Source: Hymenobacter nitidus
Lineage (GTDB): Bacteria > Bacteroidota > Bacteroidia > Cytophagales > Hymenobacteraceae
Assembly: GCF_020447315.1 (NCBI RefSeq)
Contig: NZ_JAJADQ010000005.1
Span: 1 to 64,000, forward strand
Reading direction: 5' to 3'
DNA length: 64,000 nt
Shown: positions 16,408 through 24,647 of the stretch, piece by piece
How positions within the stretch are numbered: the stretch's first letter is position 1
How the letters are laid out: each line of letters begins with the position of its first letter
Notes under the pieces: generated by a model
What the model saw: the letters and a program-made list of their open reading frames with translations, nothing else
What the model was told of the DNA's origin: nothing
Database searches by the model: none
Program-made: the position numbers and the translations under genes

Positions 16408-16887
16408 ATGGACCCCAATCACACCTCTGCTCCGTCTTCGCAACCACACCAGCAGCACTATGCTGCTACCGGCGCCCCCTCGGTTATTCCTGTTATCGAG
16501 GAACAGGCCGTGATTACCCGGGAGGTGGTAGAAAGCGGCCGGGTGCGCATTGCCAAAACGGTGCACGAGCGGGAAGAAATGCTGGAAATACCGCTGCAGC
16601 ACGAAGAAGTGCTGGTTGAGCGGGTGCCCGTCAACCAGTTCGTGGCCGATGGCGCCCCCACCCCCGGCCTGCGCTACGACGGCGACACGACCATCATCCC
16701 GGTGCTGCGCGAGGTTGTCGTGACCCGGCTGTTGGTAGTGGAGGAAATCCGGGTGACTAAGCGCACCCAAAGCACCACGCACACCCAGCCCATTGTGCTG
16801 CGCCACGAAGAACTGCACGTGGAGCGGCAGCCGGCGGCAGGTTCCGCGCCGACGGGTACTGCCACTCAGCCAACTCCCTCAGAATAG
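16408..16887 (+). CDS. DUF2382 (YsnF-like) domain protein
   Basis: A 159-residue protein almost wholly made of a DUF2382 domain, seen in stress-related proteins of the YsnF type. The repeated pattern of short charged strands is visible: VIPVIEEQAVITREVVESG, LEIPLQHEEVLVERVPVN, IIPVLREVVVTRLLVVEEI and LRHEELHVERQ. No signal peptide is seen, so it is likely cytosolic. It is the first gene of a two-gene unit with another DUF2382 protein 44 bases downstream. The ATG at 16408 is preferred over the in-frame TTG six bases earlier. The biochemical function of the domain is not known. Confidence 0.78.
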   Translation: MDPNHTSAPSSQPHQQHYAATGAPSVIPVIEEQAVITREVVESGRVRIAKTVHEREEMLEIPLQHEEVLVERVPVNQFVADGAPTPGLRYDGDTTIIPVLREVVVTRLLVVEEIRVTKRTQSTTHTQPIVLRHEELHVERQPAAGSAPTGTATQPTPSE

Positions 16888-16931
16888 CTTATTGCCCTTT
16901 AACCTATTCCCAAACCCTAGATTCTCTCGCC

Positions 16932-17810
16932 ATGAGCCAGACCGTAGTAGGATTTTTCGATAATGCCCAGGAAGCCCAACAAGCCGCCAGCCAACTTGCC
17001 GCGGCCGGTTTCACTCAGGAAAACGTAGACATTTCATCCGGTGGAGCCTCGGGCGCTACAGGCAGCAATACCAGCAACAGCAGTAATTACCAGAATACCA
17101 GCGGCACCACGACGGAAGCCGTAGGAGATGCTGCCGGCCGCACCGGCGACGGCATCAGCAACTTCTTCAGCAACCTGTTCGGGGGCGACGATACCGAGGA
17201 TGCGCGCCGCTACTCGCACGTAGCCCGGCAGGGGCATTCCATCGTGACAGTACATTGCCAGAGCGCTGAGCATGCCCGCCAGGCCGCCGAAATCCTGGAC
17301 CGGGCCGGGGCCGTGGATGTAGATGAGCGCGCCGCCCAGACGGGCTATGCCGGGGCCAACAACCTACAGGCCAGCGCTGCCGCCGGTCAGGCAGGTATGT
17401 CGGCGCAGGTAATCGAAGAGAATCTGCAGGTAGGCAAGCGCGTGGAGCAAACCGGTGGGGCCCGCCTGCGCAGCCGCATCGTGGAGCGCCCTGTGGAAGC
17501 CAGCGTGCGGCTGCGGGAAGAGCACGTGAACGTGGAGCGCCACGCCGTGAATCGCCCCGCTACGGAAGCCGATTTCAATGCTTTCAAGGAAGGTGAAATC
17601 GAGATTACCGAAAGCGCCGAGCGGGCCGTAGTGGGCAAAGAGGCCCGTGTAATAGAAGAAGTAACGCTGGGTAAGGAAGTAACCGAGCGGGAGGAAACCA
17701 TCCGCGACACGGTGCGCAAAACCGAAGTAGACGTGGAGCGCATCAACGACACGACTACCAATACGCAACGCAGCGGCTACACCACCGACGATGACCAGCG
17801 TCGCTCGTAG
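16932..17810 (+). CDS. Stress protein with YflT-like N-domain and DUF2382
   Basis: A 292-residue protein in two parts. The N-terminal ~130 residues (QTVVGFFDNAQEAQQAASQL, with a Gly/Ser/Asn/Thr-rich insert around 37-75, then HSIVTVHCQSAEHARQAAEIL) resemble the general-stress YflT/DUF1269-type ferredoxin-like fold that often precedes DUF2382. The C-terminal half (about 155-275) is a DUF2382 domain with repeated strands VIEENLQVGKRVEQTGG, VRLREEHVNVERHAVN and VIEEVTLGKEVTEREETIRD. It pairs with the upstream DUF2382 gene. A role in general or osmotic stress is inferred from the family only. Confidence 0.8.
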   Translation: MSQTVVGFFDNAQEAQQAASQLAAAGFTQENVDISSGGASGATGSNTSNSSNYQNTSGTTTEAVGDAAGRTGDGISNFFSNLFGGDDTEDARRYSHVARQGHSIVTVHCQSAEHARQAAEILDRAGAVDVDERAAQTGYAGANNLQASAAAGQAGMSAQVIEENLQVGKRVEQTGGARLRSRIVERPVEASVRLREEHVNVERHAVNRPATEADFNAFKEGEIEITESAERAVVGKEARVIEEVTLGKEVTEREETIRDTVRKTEVDVERINDTTTNTQRSGYTTDDDQRRS

Positions 17811-17833
17811 TGGTTGGCTTACTAGCTGAAACG

Positions 17834-17866
17834 AAAAAGGGAGCCAGATCTTGGCTCCCTTTTTTG
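17834..17866. terminator. Bidirectional terminator between the DUF2382 operon and dnaE
   Basis: AAAAAGGGAGCCA (17834-17846) pairs with TGGCTCCCTTTTT, with T-runs on both strands. Confidence 0.85.
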
Positions 17867-17882
17867 TGCTTATTCTTCGGGT

Positions 17883-20800
17883 TTAAATCAACTGACAGGC
17901 CTCTATTTCCATTTCACGCATCCGGCGAATAAACTCCTTGGGCTCGATGCGGTAGCGCCGCGAATAGGTGTCGACGGCCAAGTGCTCGTGGGGCTCGGCA
18001 AACTTGATTTCGAGCTTTTTGGAGCCCGCGCAGCCTTCCACGGCTTCCATAAAGCGGTCCATGAAGGGCTCGGTGATGGTGCGCAAATCCAGTTGAACTC
18101 GCACGCCGTTAGCCAGCTTTTCGGCCACGTTGAACAGGGGCTCCATGGTCAGAATCTTGAATTCGAACTGGTCGGAGTCGCGGAAACGCTGGGCGTACTT
18201 GCCCCGGATGTACATGGGCGGCACCTGCTCCTTGTCGTAGTTGCGCGGGTTAATCAGAGCCGAGAAGCGCGAGTAGTCGTCGCGGAACAAAGCCAAGTTC
18301 AGGCTCGACTCGTAGTCTTCCACGCTAAACGATACGAAGGGCTGGCCAGTCTTGGTGGTCTTGAACAGCACGTTCGTAATCAGGCCGGCTACGGTCACCT
18401 CACGGTTTTTGTAGCTCTCCACCTTGTCGAGGCCGCAGGTGCAATACGAGTCGATTTCGAGTTTGAAGTCGTCGAGCGGGTGGCCCGAAAGGTAGAAGCC
18501 CACCACTTCCTTCTCGCGGCGCAGCTGTTCCACGGCGGGCCAGGGTTCCATGTCGGCCACTTTGGGCAAAGGCATGGCCACGGCGCCGAATGCCCCGCCG
18601 CCAAACAAACTCTGCTGAGCCGAATCCTGGTCGGCCTGGTACTGCTGGCCCATCTTCACGGCCTTGTCGATGAGGTTCTGGTCACCGCTGGGGGCTTCCA
18701 CAAACTGGCGGCGGTGGTAGCGCTCAAACGAGTCGAAGGCCCCAGACAAAGCCAGGCTTTCGAACGTTTTCTTGTTGACGGCCCGCAGGTTGACGCGCTT
18801 CGAGAAGTCGAAAATGTCGGTAAAGGGGCCTTTTTTGCCGCGCTCCTCCACAATGTTCTCAATGGCAGCTTCCCCCGCGCCCTTCACGGCGGCCATACCG
18901 AAGCGAATCTGGCCCTGCTTGTTCACGTTGAACTTCAGGATGGATTCGTTCACGTCGGGACCTAGTACCGCCACGCCTTGCTTGCGGGCTTCCTCGATAA
19001 AGAACGTCACCTTCTTGATGTCGCCCATGTTGTTGGTGAGCACGGCGGCCATGTACTCGGCCGGGTAGTGGGCCTTGAGGTAGCCAGTCTGGTATGCTAC
19101 CACCGAGTAGGCGGCCGAGTGGGAGCGGTTGAAGCCGTAGGCCGCAAACTTCTCCATTACGTCGAACACCTCGTTGGCCTTTTTGGCCTTGATGCCGTGT
19201 AGCTTCTCGGCGCCCTCGCAGAATTTCTCCCGCTCCAGAGCCATTTTCTTCATGTCCTTCTTACCCATGGCCCGGCGCAGCAAGTCGGCGCCGCCCAGCG
19301 AGTAGCCGGCCAGAATCTGGGCCGTCTGCATGATCTGCTCCTGGTACACCATGATGCCCTGGGAGTAGTTCAGAATGGGCTCCAGCAACTCGTGGGGGTA
19401 GTCTACCGTCTCGCGGCCGTGCTTGCGGTTGATGAAGTTCGGAATGAACTGCATCGGGCCGGGCCGGTACAGGGCGTTCATGGCAATCAAGTCCTCGATG
19501 TTGGTGGGCTTGAGGTCCTTGAGGTACATGCGCATGCCCTCGGATTCAAACTGGAACGTGCCGATGGTGTCGCCGCGCTGGTAGAGCTCGTAGGTTTTCT
19601 GGTCGTCAATCGGAATCTCGTCGATGTCGATTTTGACGCCGTGGTTCTGCTCAATCAGGTTGATGGCATCGACAATGATGGTCAATGTCTTCAGACCCAG
19701 AAAGTCCATTTTGAGCATGCCGGCACTCTCAATCACCTTGCCGTCGAACTGCGTTACCAGCAGGTCCGAGTCCTTGGAGGTCGAAACCGGAATGTACTTG
19801 GTGATGTCGTCGGGGGCAATGATGACGCCGGCCGCGTGAATGCCGGTGTTGCGCACCGAGCCTTCGAGCTGGGTAGCCAGGCGCAAAATCTGACCGCGCA
19901 GGTTGTCGGGTGCCTCGTCACGCCGGATCAGGTCCAGCTCCTGGTTTTCGGCAAAGGCCTTGGTCAGCGTTGTGCCTACCTGGTCGGGCACCATTTTCAC
20001 CAGGTCGTTAGCCTGGGGCAGGGGCAGGTCCATGGCGCGGGCTACATCCTTGATGCTGCTCTTGGCGGCCATGGTACCGAAGGTGATAATCTGGGCTACC
20101 TGGGTTTTGCCGTACTTATCCACCACGTAGTCAATGACTTTCTGACGGTTCACGTCGTCAAAGTCAATGTCGATATCGGGCATGGATACGCGCTCCGGGT
20201 TTAGGAAACGCTCGAACAGCAGGGAGTACTTAATCGGGTCGATGTTGGTGATACCGATGCAGTAAGCCACAGCCGAACCCGCCGCCGAGCCCCGGCCCGG
20301 ACCTACGGCTACCCCAATGTTGCGGCCGTGATTGATAAAGTCCTGGGTGATGAGGAAGTAGCCGGCAAAGCCCATCGTCTCAATCACGCGCAGCTCGTAG
20401 TCGAGGCGCTCCTCAATTTCGGGCGTGCGCACCGAATAGCGCGGCTTGGGCCCTTCGAAGGCGCCCTTGAAGGTGAGGTGGCGCAGGAAGGCGTCGGCGG
20501 TGGGGTGCTCGGGCGGCAGGGGGAAGTTGGGCAGCAGAATATCACGCTGCAGCTTAGGCGGCGTGATTTTATCCACGATTTCGTTCGTGTTGTCCACGCT
20601 TTCCGGCACGTCGCTGAACAGCCGGTTCATTTCCTCTTGGCTCTTGAAGTAGAACTGGTCGTTGGGGAAGCCGAAGCGGGAGCGGGGCTTGGGCATCTGG
20701 AACTCCTCGTCGATGCGCATCAGCTGGCGGCGCACTTGGTCGTCGGAGGCGGCCAGGGGGCGCAGGTTGTCGAGATGGTCGTAGAGCACCTTCTTATCCT

Positions 20801-21569
20801 GCGACATCAAGCGGAAGTACTTGGTCTGGAAGTCGCCGACCGGGATGCTGTGCTCCTCGCCGGTATTCACGCACAGCAGAATGTCGTGGGGCGCGAAATC
20901 GGTTTGGTCGACGTAGTGAGAGTCGTTGGTGCAGATAACCTTGACGTTATACTTGTGCGCCCACTTGAGCAGTACTTGGTTCAGGTCCTCCTGGCTTTTG
21001 CCCGTATTATCGATGTTCTCGATGCCGTGGCGCTGAATTTCGATGTAGTAGTCGTCGCCAAACACGTCGAGCCACCACTTGAGCTGCTTCTCGGCCTCCT
21101 CTTCGGTTTTCCACAGCAACGCCTGCGGAATTTCGGCGCCAATGCAGCAGGAAGTAGCAATCAGACCCTCGTGGTACTGGAGCAGCAGCTCCTTATCAAT
21201 CCGCGGATATTTGCTGTAGACGCCCTCGATAAAGCTCATGGAGCAGAGCTTGGCCAGGTTCTGGTAGCCGGCCTGGTCCTTGGCCAGCAGCAGCTGGTGG
21301 TGGCGCACGTCCCGCTCGCCTTTTTCCCGGCTGAAGCTCTTCTTGTGCCGGTCTTCCACCAGGTAAAACTCGCAGCCCACGATGGGCTTCACGTTGTACT
21401 TATTGGCTTCGGCCACGAAGTTGAAGGCCCCGAACATGTTACCATGGTCGGTGAGGGCTACGGCGGGCATACCGTCGGCCTGGGCCTTTTTCATCAGGGC
21501 CCCGATGCTAGCCTGGCCGTCGAGCAGGGAATATTGGGTATGGCAGTGCAGGTGCGAGAATACGGGCAT
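17883..21569 (-). CDS. dnaE: DNA polymerase III subunit alpha
   Basis: A 1228-residue replicative polymerase subunit. It begins with the PHP domain (FSHLHCHTQYSLLDG, LTDHGNM; about residues 1-220). The family C palm carries the catalytic aspartates in PDIDIDFDD near residue 465, with GPGRGSAAGSAVAYC just before it. Fingers and a helix-hairpin-helix region follow, and then an OB-fold near residue 1010-1100 (VTVAGLITNVLFKTTKTGQP). Length and order are typical for DnaE1. The ATG at 21569 is used rather than a TTG six bases upstream because the family starts right at the PHP strand. It is flanked by terminators on the downstream side. Confidence 0.97.
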   Translation of the reverse strand: MPVFSHLHCHTQYSLLDGQASIGALMKKAQADGMPAVALTDHGNMFGAFNFVAEANKYNVKPIVGCEFYLVEDRHKKSFSREKGERDVRHHQLLLAKDQAGYQNLAKLCSMSFIEGVYSKYPRIDKELLLQYHEGLIATSCCIGAEIPQALLWKTEEEAEKQLKWWLDVFGDDYYIEIQRHGIENIDNTGKSQEDLNQVLLKWAHKYNVKVICTNDSHYVDQTDFAPHDILLCVNTGEEHSIPVGDFQTKYFRLMSQDKKVLYDHLDNLRPLAASDDQVRRQLMRIDEEFQMPKPRSRFGFPNDQFYFKSQEEMNRLFSDVPESVDNTNEIVDKITPPKLQRDILLPNFPLPPEHPTADAFLRHLTFKGAFEGPKPRYSVRTPEIEERLDYELRVIETMGFAGYFLITQDFINHGRNIGVAVGPGRGSAAGSAVAYCIGITNIDPIKYSLLFERFLNPERVSMPDIDIDFDDVNRQKVIDYVVDKYGKTQVAQIITFGTMAAKSSIKDVARAMDLPLPQANDLVKMVPDQVGTTLTKAFAENQELDLIRRDEAPDNLRGQILRLATQLEGSVRNTGIHAAGVIIAPDDITKYIPVSTSKDSDLLVTQFDGKVIESAGMLKMDFLGLKTLTIIVDAINLIEQNHGVKIDIDEIPIDDQKTYELYQRGDTIGTFQFESEGMRMYLKDLKPTNIEDLIAMNALYRPGPMQFIPNFINRKHGRETVDYPHELLEPILNYSQGIMVYQEQIMQTAQILAGYSLGGADLLRRAMGKKDMKKMALEREKFCEGAEKLHGIKAKKANEVFDVMEKFAAYGFNRSHSAAYSVVAYQTGYLKAHYPAEYMAAVLTNNMGDIKKVTFFIEEARKQGVAVLGPDVNESILKFNVNKQGQIRFGMAAVKGAGEAAIENIVEERGKKGPFTDIFDFSKRVNLRAVNKKTFESLALSGAFDSFERYHRRQFVEAPSGDQNLIDKAVKMGQQYQADQDSAQQSLFGGGAFGAVAMPLPKVADMEPWPAVEQLRREKEVVGFYLSGHPLDDFKLEIDSYCTCGLDKVESYKNREVTVAGLITNVLFKTTKTGQPFVSFSVEDYESSLNLALFRDDYSRFSALINPRNYDKEQVPPMYIRGKYAQRFRDSDQFEFKILTMEPLFNVAEKLANGVRVQLDLRTITEPFMDRFMEAVEGCAGSKKLEIKFAEPHEHLAVDTYSRRYRIEPKEFIRRMREMEIEACQLI

Positions 21570-21673
21570 GGGCAAACAAGCTCGGCACCATTAGGGCGCA
21601 AAGCGTAGGTAAAGTTACCGCCAAAAGCGGGGCCGGAAAAGATTGCGCGGCAAGTGCTTTTTGCGTACTAACA

Positions 21674-21703
21674 GAAAAAGCCCGGCTTTGCGTGCCGGAC
21701 TTT
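21674..21703 (-). terminator. Terminator for the small secreted-protein gene
   Basis: On the minus strand the stem GTCCGGC/GCCGGGC is followed by TTTTTCTG. Confidence 0.6.
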
Positions 21704-21762
21704 GCGCACTAACTCAACCATCCTCAATACCCCTCTGCCCGGCGCAGCCCAGGCCGGGGCCG

Positions 21763-22212
21763 TTACTCGCCGGTGGCCGCCGGGGCTGCTTCCAGACTGC
21801 TGAGCTGGGCTGCGTTGAAGCGCTTGAAGGCATTGTCCAGGGCCGGGTTGCGCTGCCGCCGGGCCGGCATCTTGGCCGCGGCCGTGCTGCTCAGCAACGC
21901 CTGCTGATGCTGGGCCCAGGTGGGGCTGGCTACGGGCGGCTTGGCCACGGCTGCCGCTTCGGCCAGCAAAGCTTTTTTGCGGGCCGTAAATTCGGTGATG
22001 GTGGTGCTGAGCAAGGCAATGGCGCGGCCGTCGCTGGGGGCGAAGTAAACCTCGCGCAGGCGCTGGGCAAGGTCGGTGTAGTACTGCTGCACGTGGGCAC
22101 TCAGGGCAGTGGCGGCTTGCTCCGCGGCCGTGGGCATCGCGGCTGGTTTGCGCTGGGCCGCCAGGGGCGAAGCAAGAATGAGTAGCAAAGCCGTGAGCAC
22201 CAGATAGTTCAT
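21763..22212 (-). CDS. Small secreted protein sharing a motif with the LysM gene at 23753
   Basis: A 149-residue exported protein with a signal peptide (MNYLVLTALLLILASPLAAQ) and an Ala/Gln-rich helical mature chain. The segment QRLREVYFAPSDGRAIALL (about residues 50-68) is clearly related to RQLRDIYFEPSDARAVQLI in the LysM protein encoded 1.5 kb away. This suggests a shared domain of about 60 residues, here without a LysM. I know no name for the domain. Function unknown; a periplasmic location is inferred. Confidence 0.7.
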   Translation of the reverse strand: MNYLVLTALLLILASPLAAQRKPAAMPTAAEQAATALSAHVQQYYTDLAQRLREVYFAPSDGRAIALLSTTITEFTARKKALLAEAAAVAKPPVASPTWAQHQQALLSSTAAAKMPARRQRNPALDNAFKRFNAAQLSSLEAAPAATGE

Positions 22213-22609
22213 GCGCAGCGTGACAAAGGGTGAGAAAAGTAAACACTGACCATCTTTTTCTTACGGCAGAGCAGAAGCTGTTGTTTTTTGCCGGGTCGAC
22301 TGGAAACTGGCCCATACTGGCCGGAAAAGCAGGAATCCGCCGGTGATGCCGCCGTGCCATACATTCGAGCCGCAGCTCATCCGTTACAATCTGGCTATCT
22401 TGCCTGACGCTGCCGTAATCATTTCGCCTTGCGCGGGGTTGTGCTTCTGCTTGCCGGCCTTGTCCCGGCGCTACGCTTGCTATTTATCCTATCTGTTTTA
22501 AGCGTACTAAGCCGCCTGGCGGGCGGCGCTTTAGCATCCTTATTTCCTGGTGTCAACTATCTAGTTGTTGTCTTCATTCCCGGCCAAGCGGTTTGGTCAG
22601 TATCTGCTC
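22213..22609. other. Divergent promoter region with possible long desaturase leader
   Basis: This stretch of about 400 bases separates two divergent genes. TATCTTGC at 22396-22403 fits the local -7 pattern on the plus strand and would give the desaturase mRNA a leader of about 200 bases. No coding frame or clear RNA structure was recognised. Confidence 0.4.
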
Positions 22610-23680
22610 ATGAAGTATTTAGTTGCCCTCACTGATCCGGTCTACGACCCGACGGCCCGTGTTTCCCGCCTGGATTCCTTTCTTCTCCAATTCATCCAGG
22701 ACAAGCGGGATTTGCCTTTTGTGCACCTGATCCTGGAAATATCGGCCACGCTGCTGCCCCTGGCCGGCCTGCTCTTCGTGCCCGGTCTGCCCGGCGCGTG
22801 GTGGTGGGGCATTTTCGCGGTCTACATGTTCCTGACCACGTTTTATTTCAAAGGGCCGTTTGGGCTGATGCTGCACTGCACCAGCCACCGCATCCTATTC
22901 AAGAAGAAGTACGGGCGGCTAAACAGCTACATTCCCTGGGTTATCGGGCCGCTGTTTGGTCAAACGCCAGAAACCTACTTCACCCACCATATGGGCATGC
23001 ACCACCCGGAGAACAACCTGCCCGACGACGAAAGCTCCACCATGTTCTATCAGCGCGACTCCATTGCCAGCTTTGGCCGCTACCTCGCCGACTTTTTCCT
23101 GCTGGGTATTCCGAAGCTGGTGCGGTATCTGGGGCGCACCAACAAGGTCACGTTTCGCCACCGGCTGTTGCGCGGTGAGGTGGCTTACCTGGTCACCTGC
23201 CTGGCGTTAGCCTTCGTGAATCTGCCGGCCGTGCTGGCCGTGCTGGTGCTGCCCGTGCTGGTGACGCGTGCCATCATGATGCTGGGCAACTGGAGCCAGC
23301 ACGCCTTTATCGATGCCAACGACCCCGGCAACTGCTACACCAATAGCGTGACGTGCATCAATACTAAGTATAACCATAAGTGCTGGAATGATGGCTACCA
23401 CATCAGCCACCACCTCAAGCCCGCCATGCACTGGACCGAGCACCCGGCCCACTTCCAGAAAAACCTGGACCAGTACACGCAGCAGCAGGCCGTAGTTTTC
23501 GACGGCATTCACTTCCTGCACATCTTCGCCTTCCTCATGACCCGGCGCTACGATCTGCTGGCCAAAAACTTCGTGAACCTGGGCGGGCAGTACGGCTCCG
23601 ATGCCGAAATCATTGCCTTCCTCAAGTCGCGCACCAGCCGCATTGCCCGGCTGGCGCCGCCAGTATCGGTGGCCGCGTAA
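22610..23680 (+). CDS. Membrane fatty-acid desaturase family protein
   Basis: A 356-residue membrane di-iron enzyme. Histidine boxes are visible: HCTSH (about 99-103), HHMGMHH (about 128-134) and the distal GYHISHHLKP (about 265-274), with an extra NWSQH. Four to six hydrophobic segments alternate with them. The family uses O2 to insert double bonds into acyl chains, adjusting membrane fluidity; related members hydroxylate lipids or carotenoids, so the exact substrate is open. The first ATG of the frame (22610) is used. A perfect bidirectional terminator follows. Confidence 0.83.
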   Translation: MKYLVALTDPVYDPTARVSRLDSFLLQFIQDKRDLPFVHLILEISATLLPLAGLLFVPGLPGAWWWGIFAVYMFLTTFYFKGPFGLMLHCTSHRILFKKKYGRLNSYIPWVIGPLFGQTPETYFTHHMGMHHPENNLPDDESSTMFYQRDSIASFGRYLADFFLLGIPKLVRYLGRTNKVTFRHRLLRGEVAYLVTCLALAFVNLPAVLAVLVLPVLVTRAIMMLGNWSQHAFIDANDPGNCYTNSVTCINTKYNHKCWNDGYHISHHLKPAMHWTEHPAHFQKNLDQYTQQQAVVFDGIHFLHIFAFLMTRRYDLLAKNFVNLGGQYGSDAEIIAFLKSRTSRIARLAPPVSVAA

Positions 23681-23700
23681 TCGGCAAATACATAGGTGCC

Positions 23701-23737
23701 AACCAAAAAGGGCGCTGTATCAGCGCCCTTTTTGGTT
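23701..23737. terminator. Perfect bidirectional terminator
   Basis: A 17-bp perfect stem (AACCAAAAAGGGCGCTG with its complement) around a 3-base loop serves the desaturase on the plus strand and the LysM gene on the minus strand. Confidence 0.9.
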
Positions 23738-23752
23738 GGAAAGCAGGTCAGG

Positions 23753-24592
23753 CTACTTGCCCTGATTCACGACCAGCACCTCACCGATTTTCACGGCGCC
23801 GCTGGCTTTGTTGTTCCATTCCTGCAGCTGGGCCGGCGTCACGCCATAGCGGCGGGATATGCTGAACAGCGTTTCGCCTTTCTGCACGGTGTGCTGGGCA
23901 GTTGCCGTGGAAGCCGCCGTAGCAGCCGGAGCCGGAGCCGCGCTGGCTACCGGAGCCGTTTTGGCCGGCGCGCCCAACGACGGCACGCTGAAGCCTGTGC
24001 CGCTCTTGCTTGCCGCACCCGGTTTAGCCGAAGCCAGGGCATTGGCGGCGGGCTTGGTCCGCGCTGCCTTGACGGGGCCCGACTTGGCTGGCGGCAACGA
24101 AATCGTGCCCATCGGCTCAGGGGCGGGCGTAGCGGCCACGGGCGGGGCTACTTTGGCCGTGCCCACGAAGCCGGAGGCGTGCAGGCGCTCAGTCGCTACT
24201 TTCAGCTCGGCGTTTTTGGCGGCGCGGGCATCAAAGCTTCGGAACTGGGGGCTGCGCATCAACGTCTGCAGCTCAATCTGCCAGGGGTGCTGGCGCAGGC
24301 GCTGGGCCAGGAGCTGCTGCTGCTCGCGGGGCAGGCTGGCCGTGTAGCGGCTCAGGCGCTGATTCAGCACCGGAATTTCCAGCAGGGCCTTGTCGATGAG
24401 CTGCACGGCGCGGGCATCACTGGGTTCAAAATAGATGTCGCGCAGCTGCCGCACGCTGGTTTGTACTAATCCCGACATCACCCGCACGGAATCGTCGGAG
24501 AGGGTAGGGGCCGGGGTCGGCTGCTGGGCCTGTGCGGCCACGGGAGCCGACAGCAGACCGGAGAACAGAAGGGCTTGAAAGAGAGGACGCAT
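23753..24592 (-). CDS. Secreted LysM-domain protein
   Basis: A 279-residue exported protein. A signal peptide (1-22) is followed by an N-terminal helical domain (about 28-135) with the motif RQLRDIYFEPSDARA, shared with the small protein at 21763. A Pro/Ala-rich linker (about 140-225) leads to a C-terminal LysM domain (about 232-279: HTVQKGETLFSISRRYGV and WNNKASGAVKIGEVLVV) that binds peptidoglycan. No catalytic domain is evident. It lies just downstream of the larger LysM transglycosylase gene (55 bases apart), so the two are probably co-transcribed and act together at the cell wall. Confidence 0.82.
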   Translation of the reverse strand: MRPLFQALLFSGLLSAPVAAQAQQPTPAPTLSDDSVRVMSGLVQTSVRQLRDIYFEPSDARAVQLIDKALLEIPVLNQRLSRYTASLPREQQQLLAQRLRQHPWQIELQTLMRSPQFRSFDARAAKNAELKVATERLHASGFVGTAKVAPPVAATPAPEPMGTISLPPAKSGPVKAARTKPAANALASAKPGAASKSGTGFSVPSLGAPAKTAPVASAAPAPAATAASTATAQHTVQKGETLFSISRRYGVTPAQLQEWNNKASGAVKIGEVLVVNQGK

Positions 24593-24647
24593 TCGGAAAA
24601 CAGCTAAATAAAAATCGAAAACCAGGGGCGCGAAACGCGGCGGCTGG

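Noticed and set aside
20328..21608. Open frame of about 425 codons opposite dnaE
   Set aside because: The dnaE reading is complete and conserved; the opposite frame shows no protein features.
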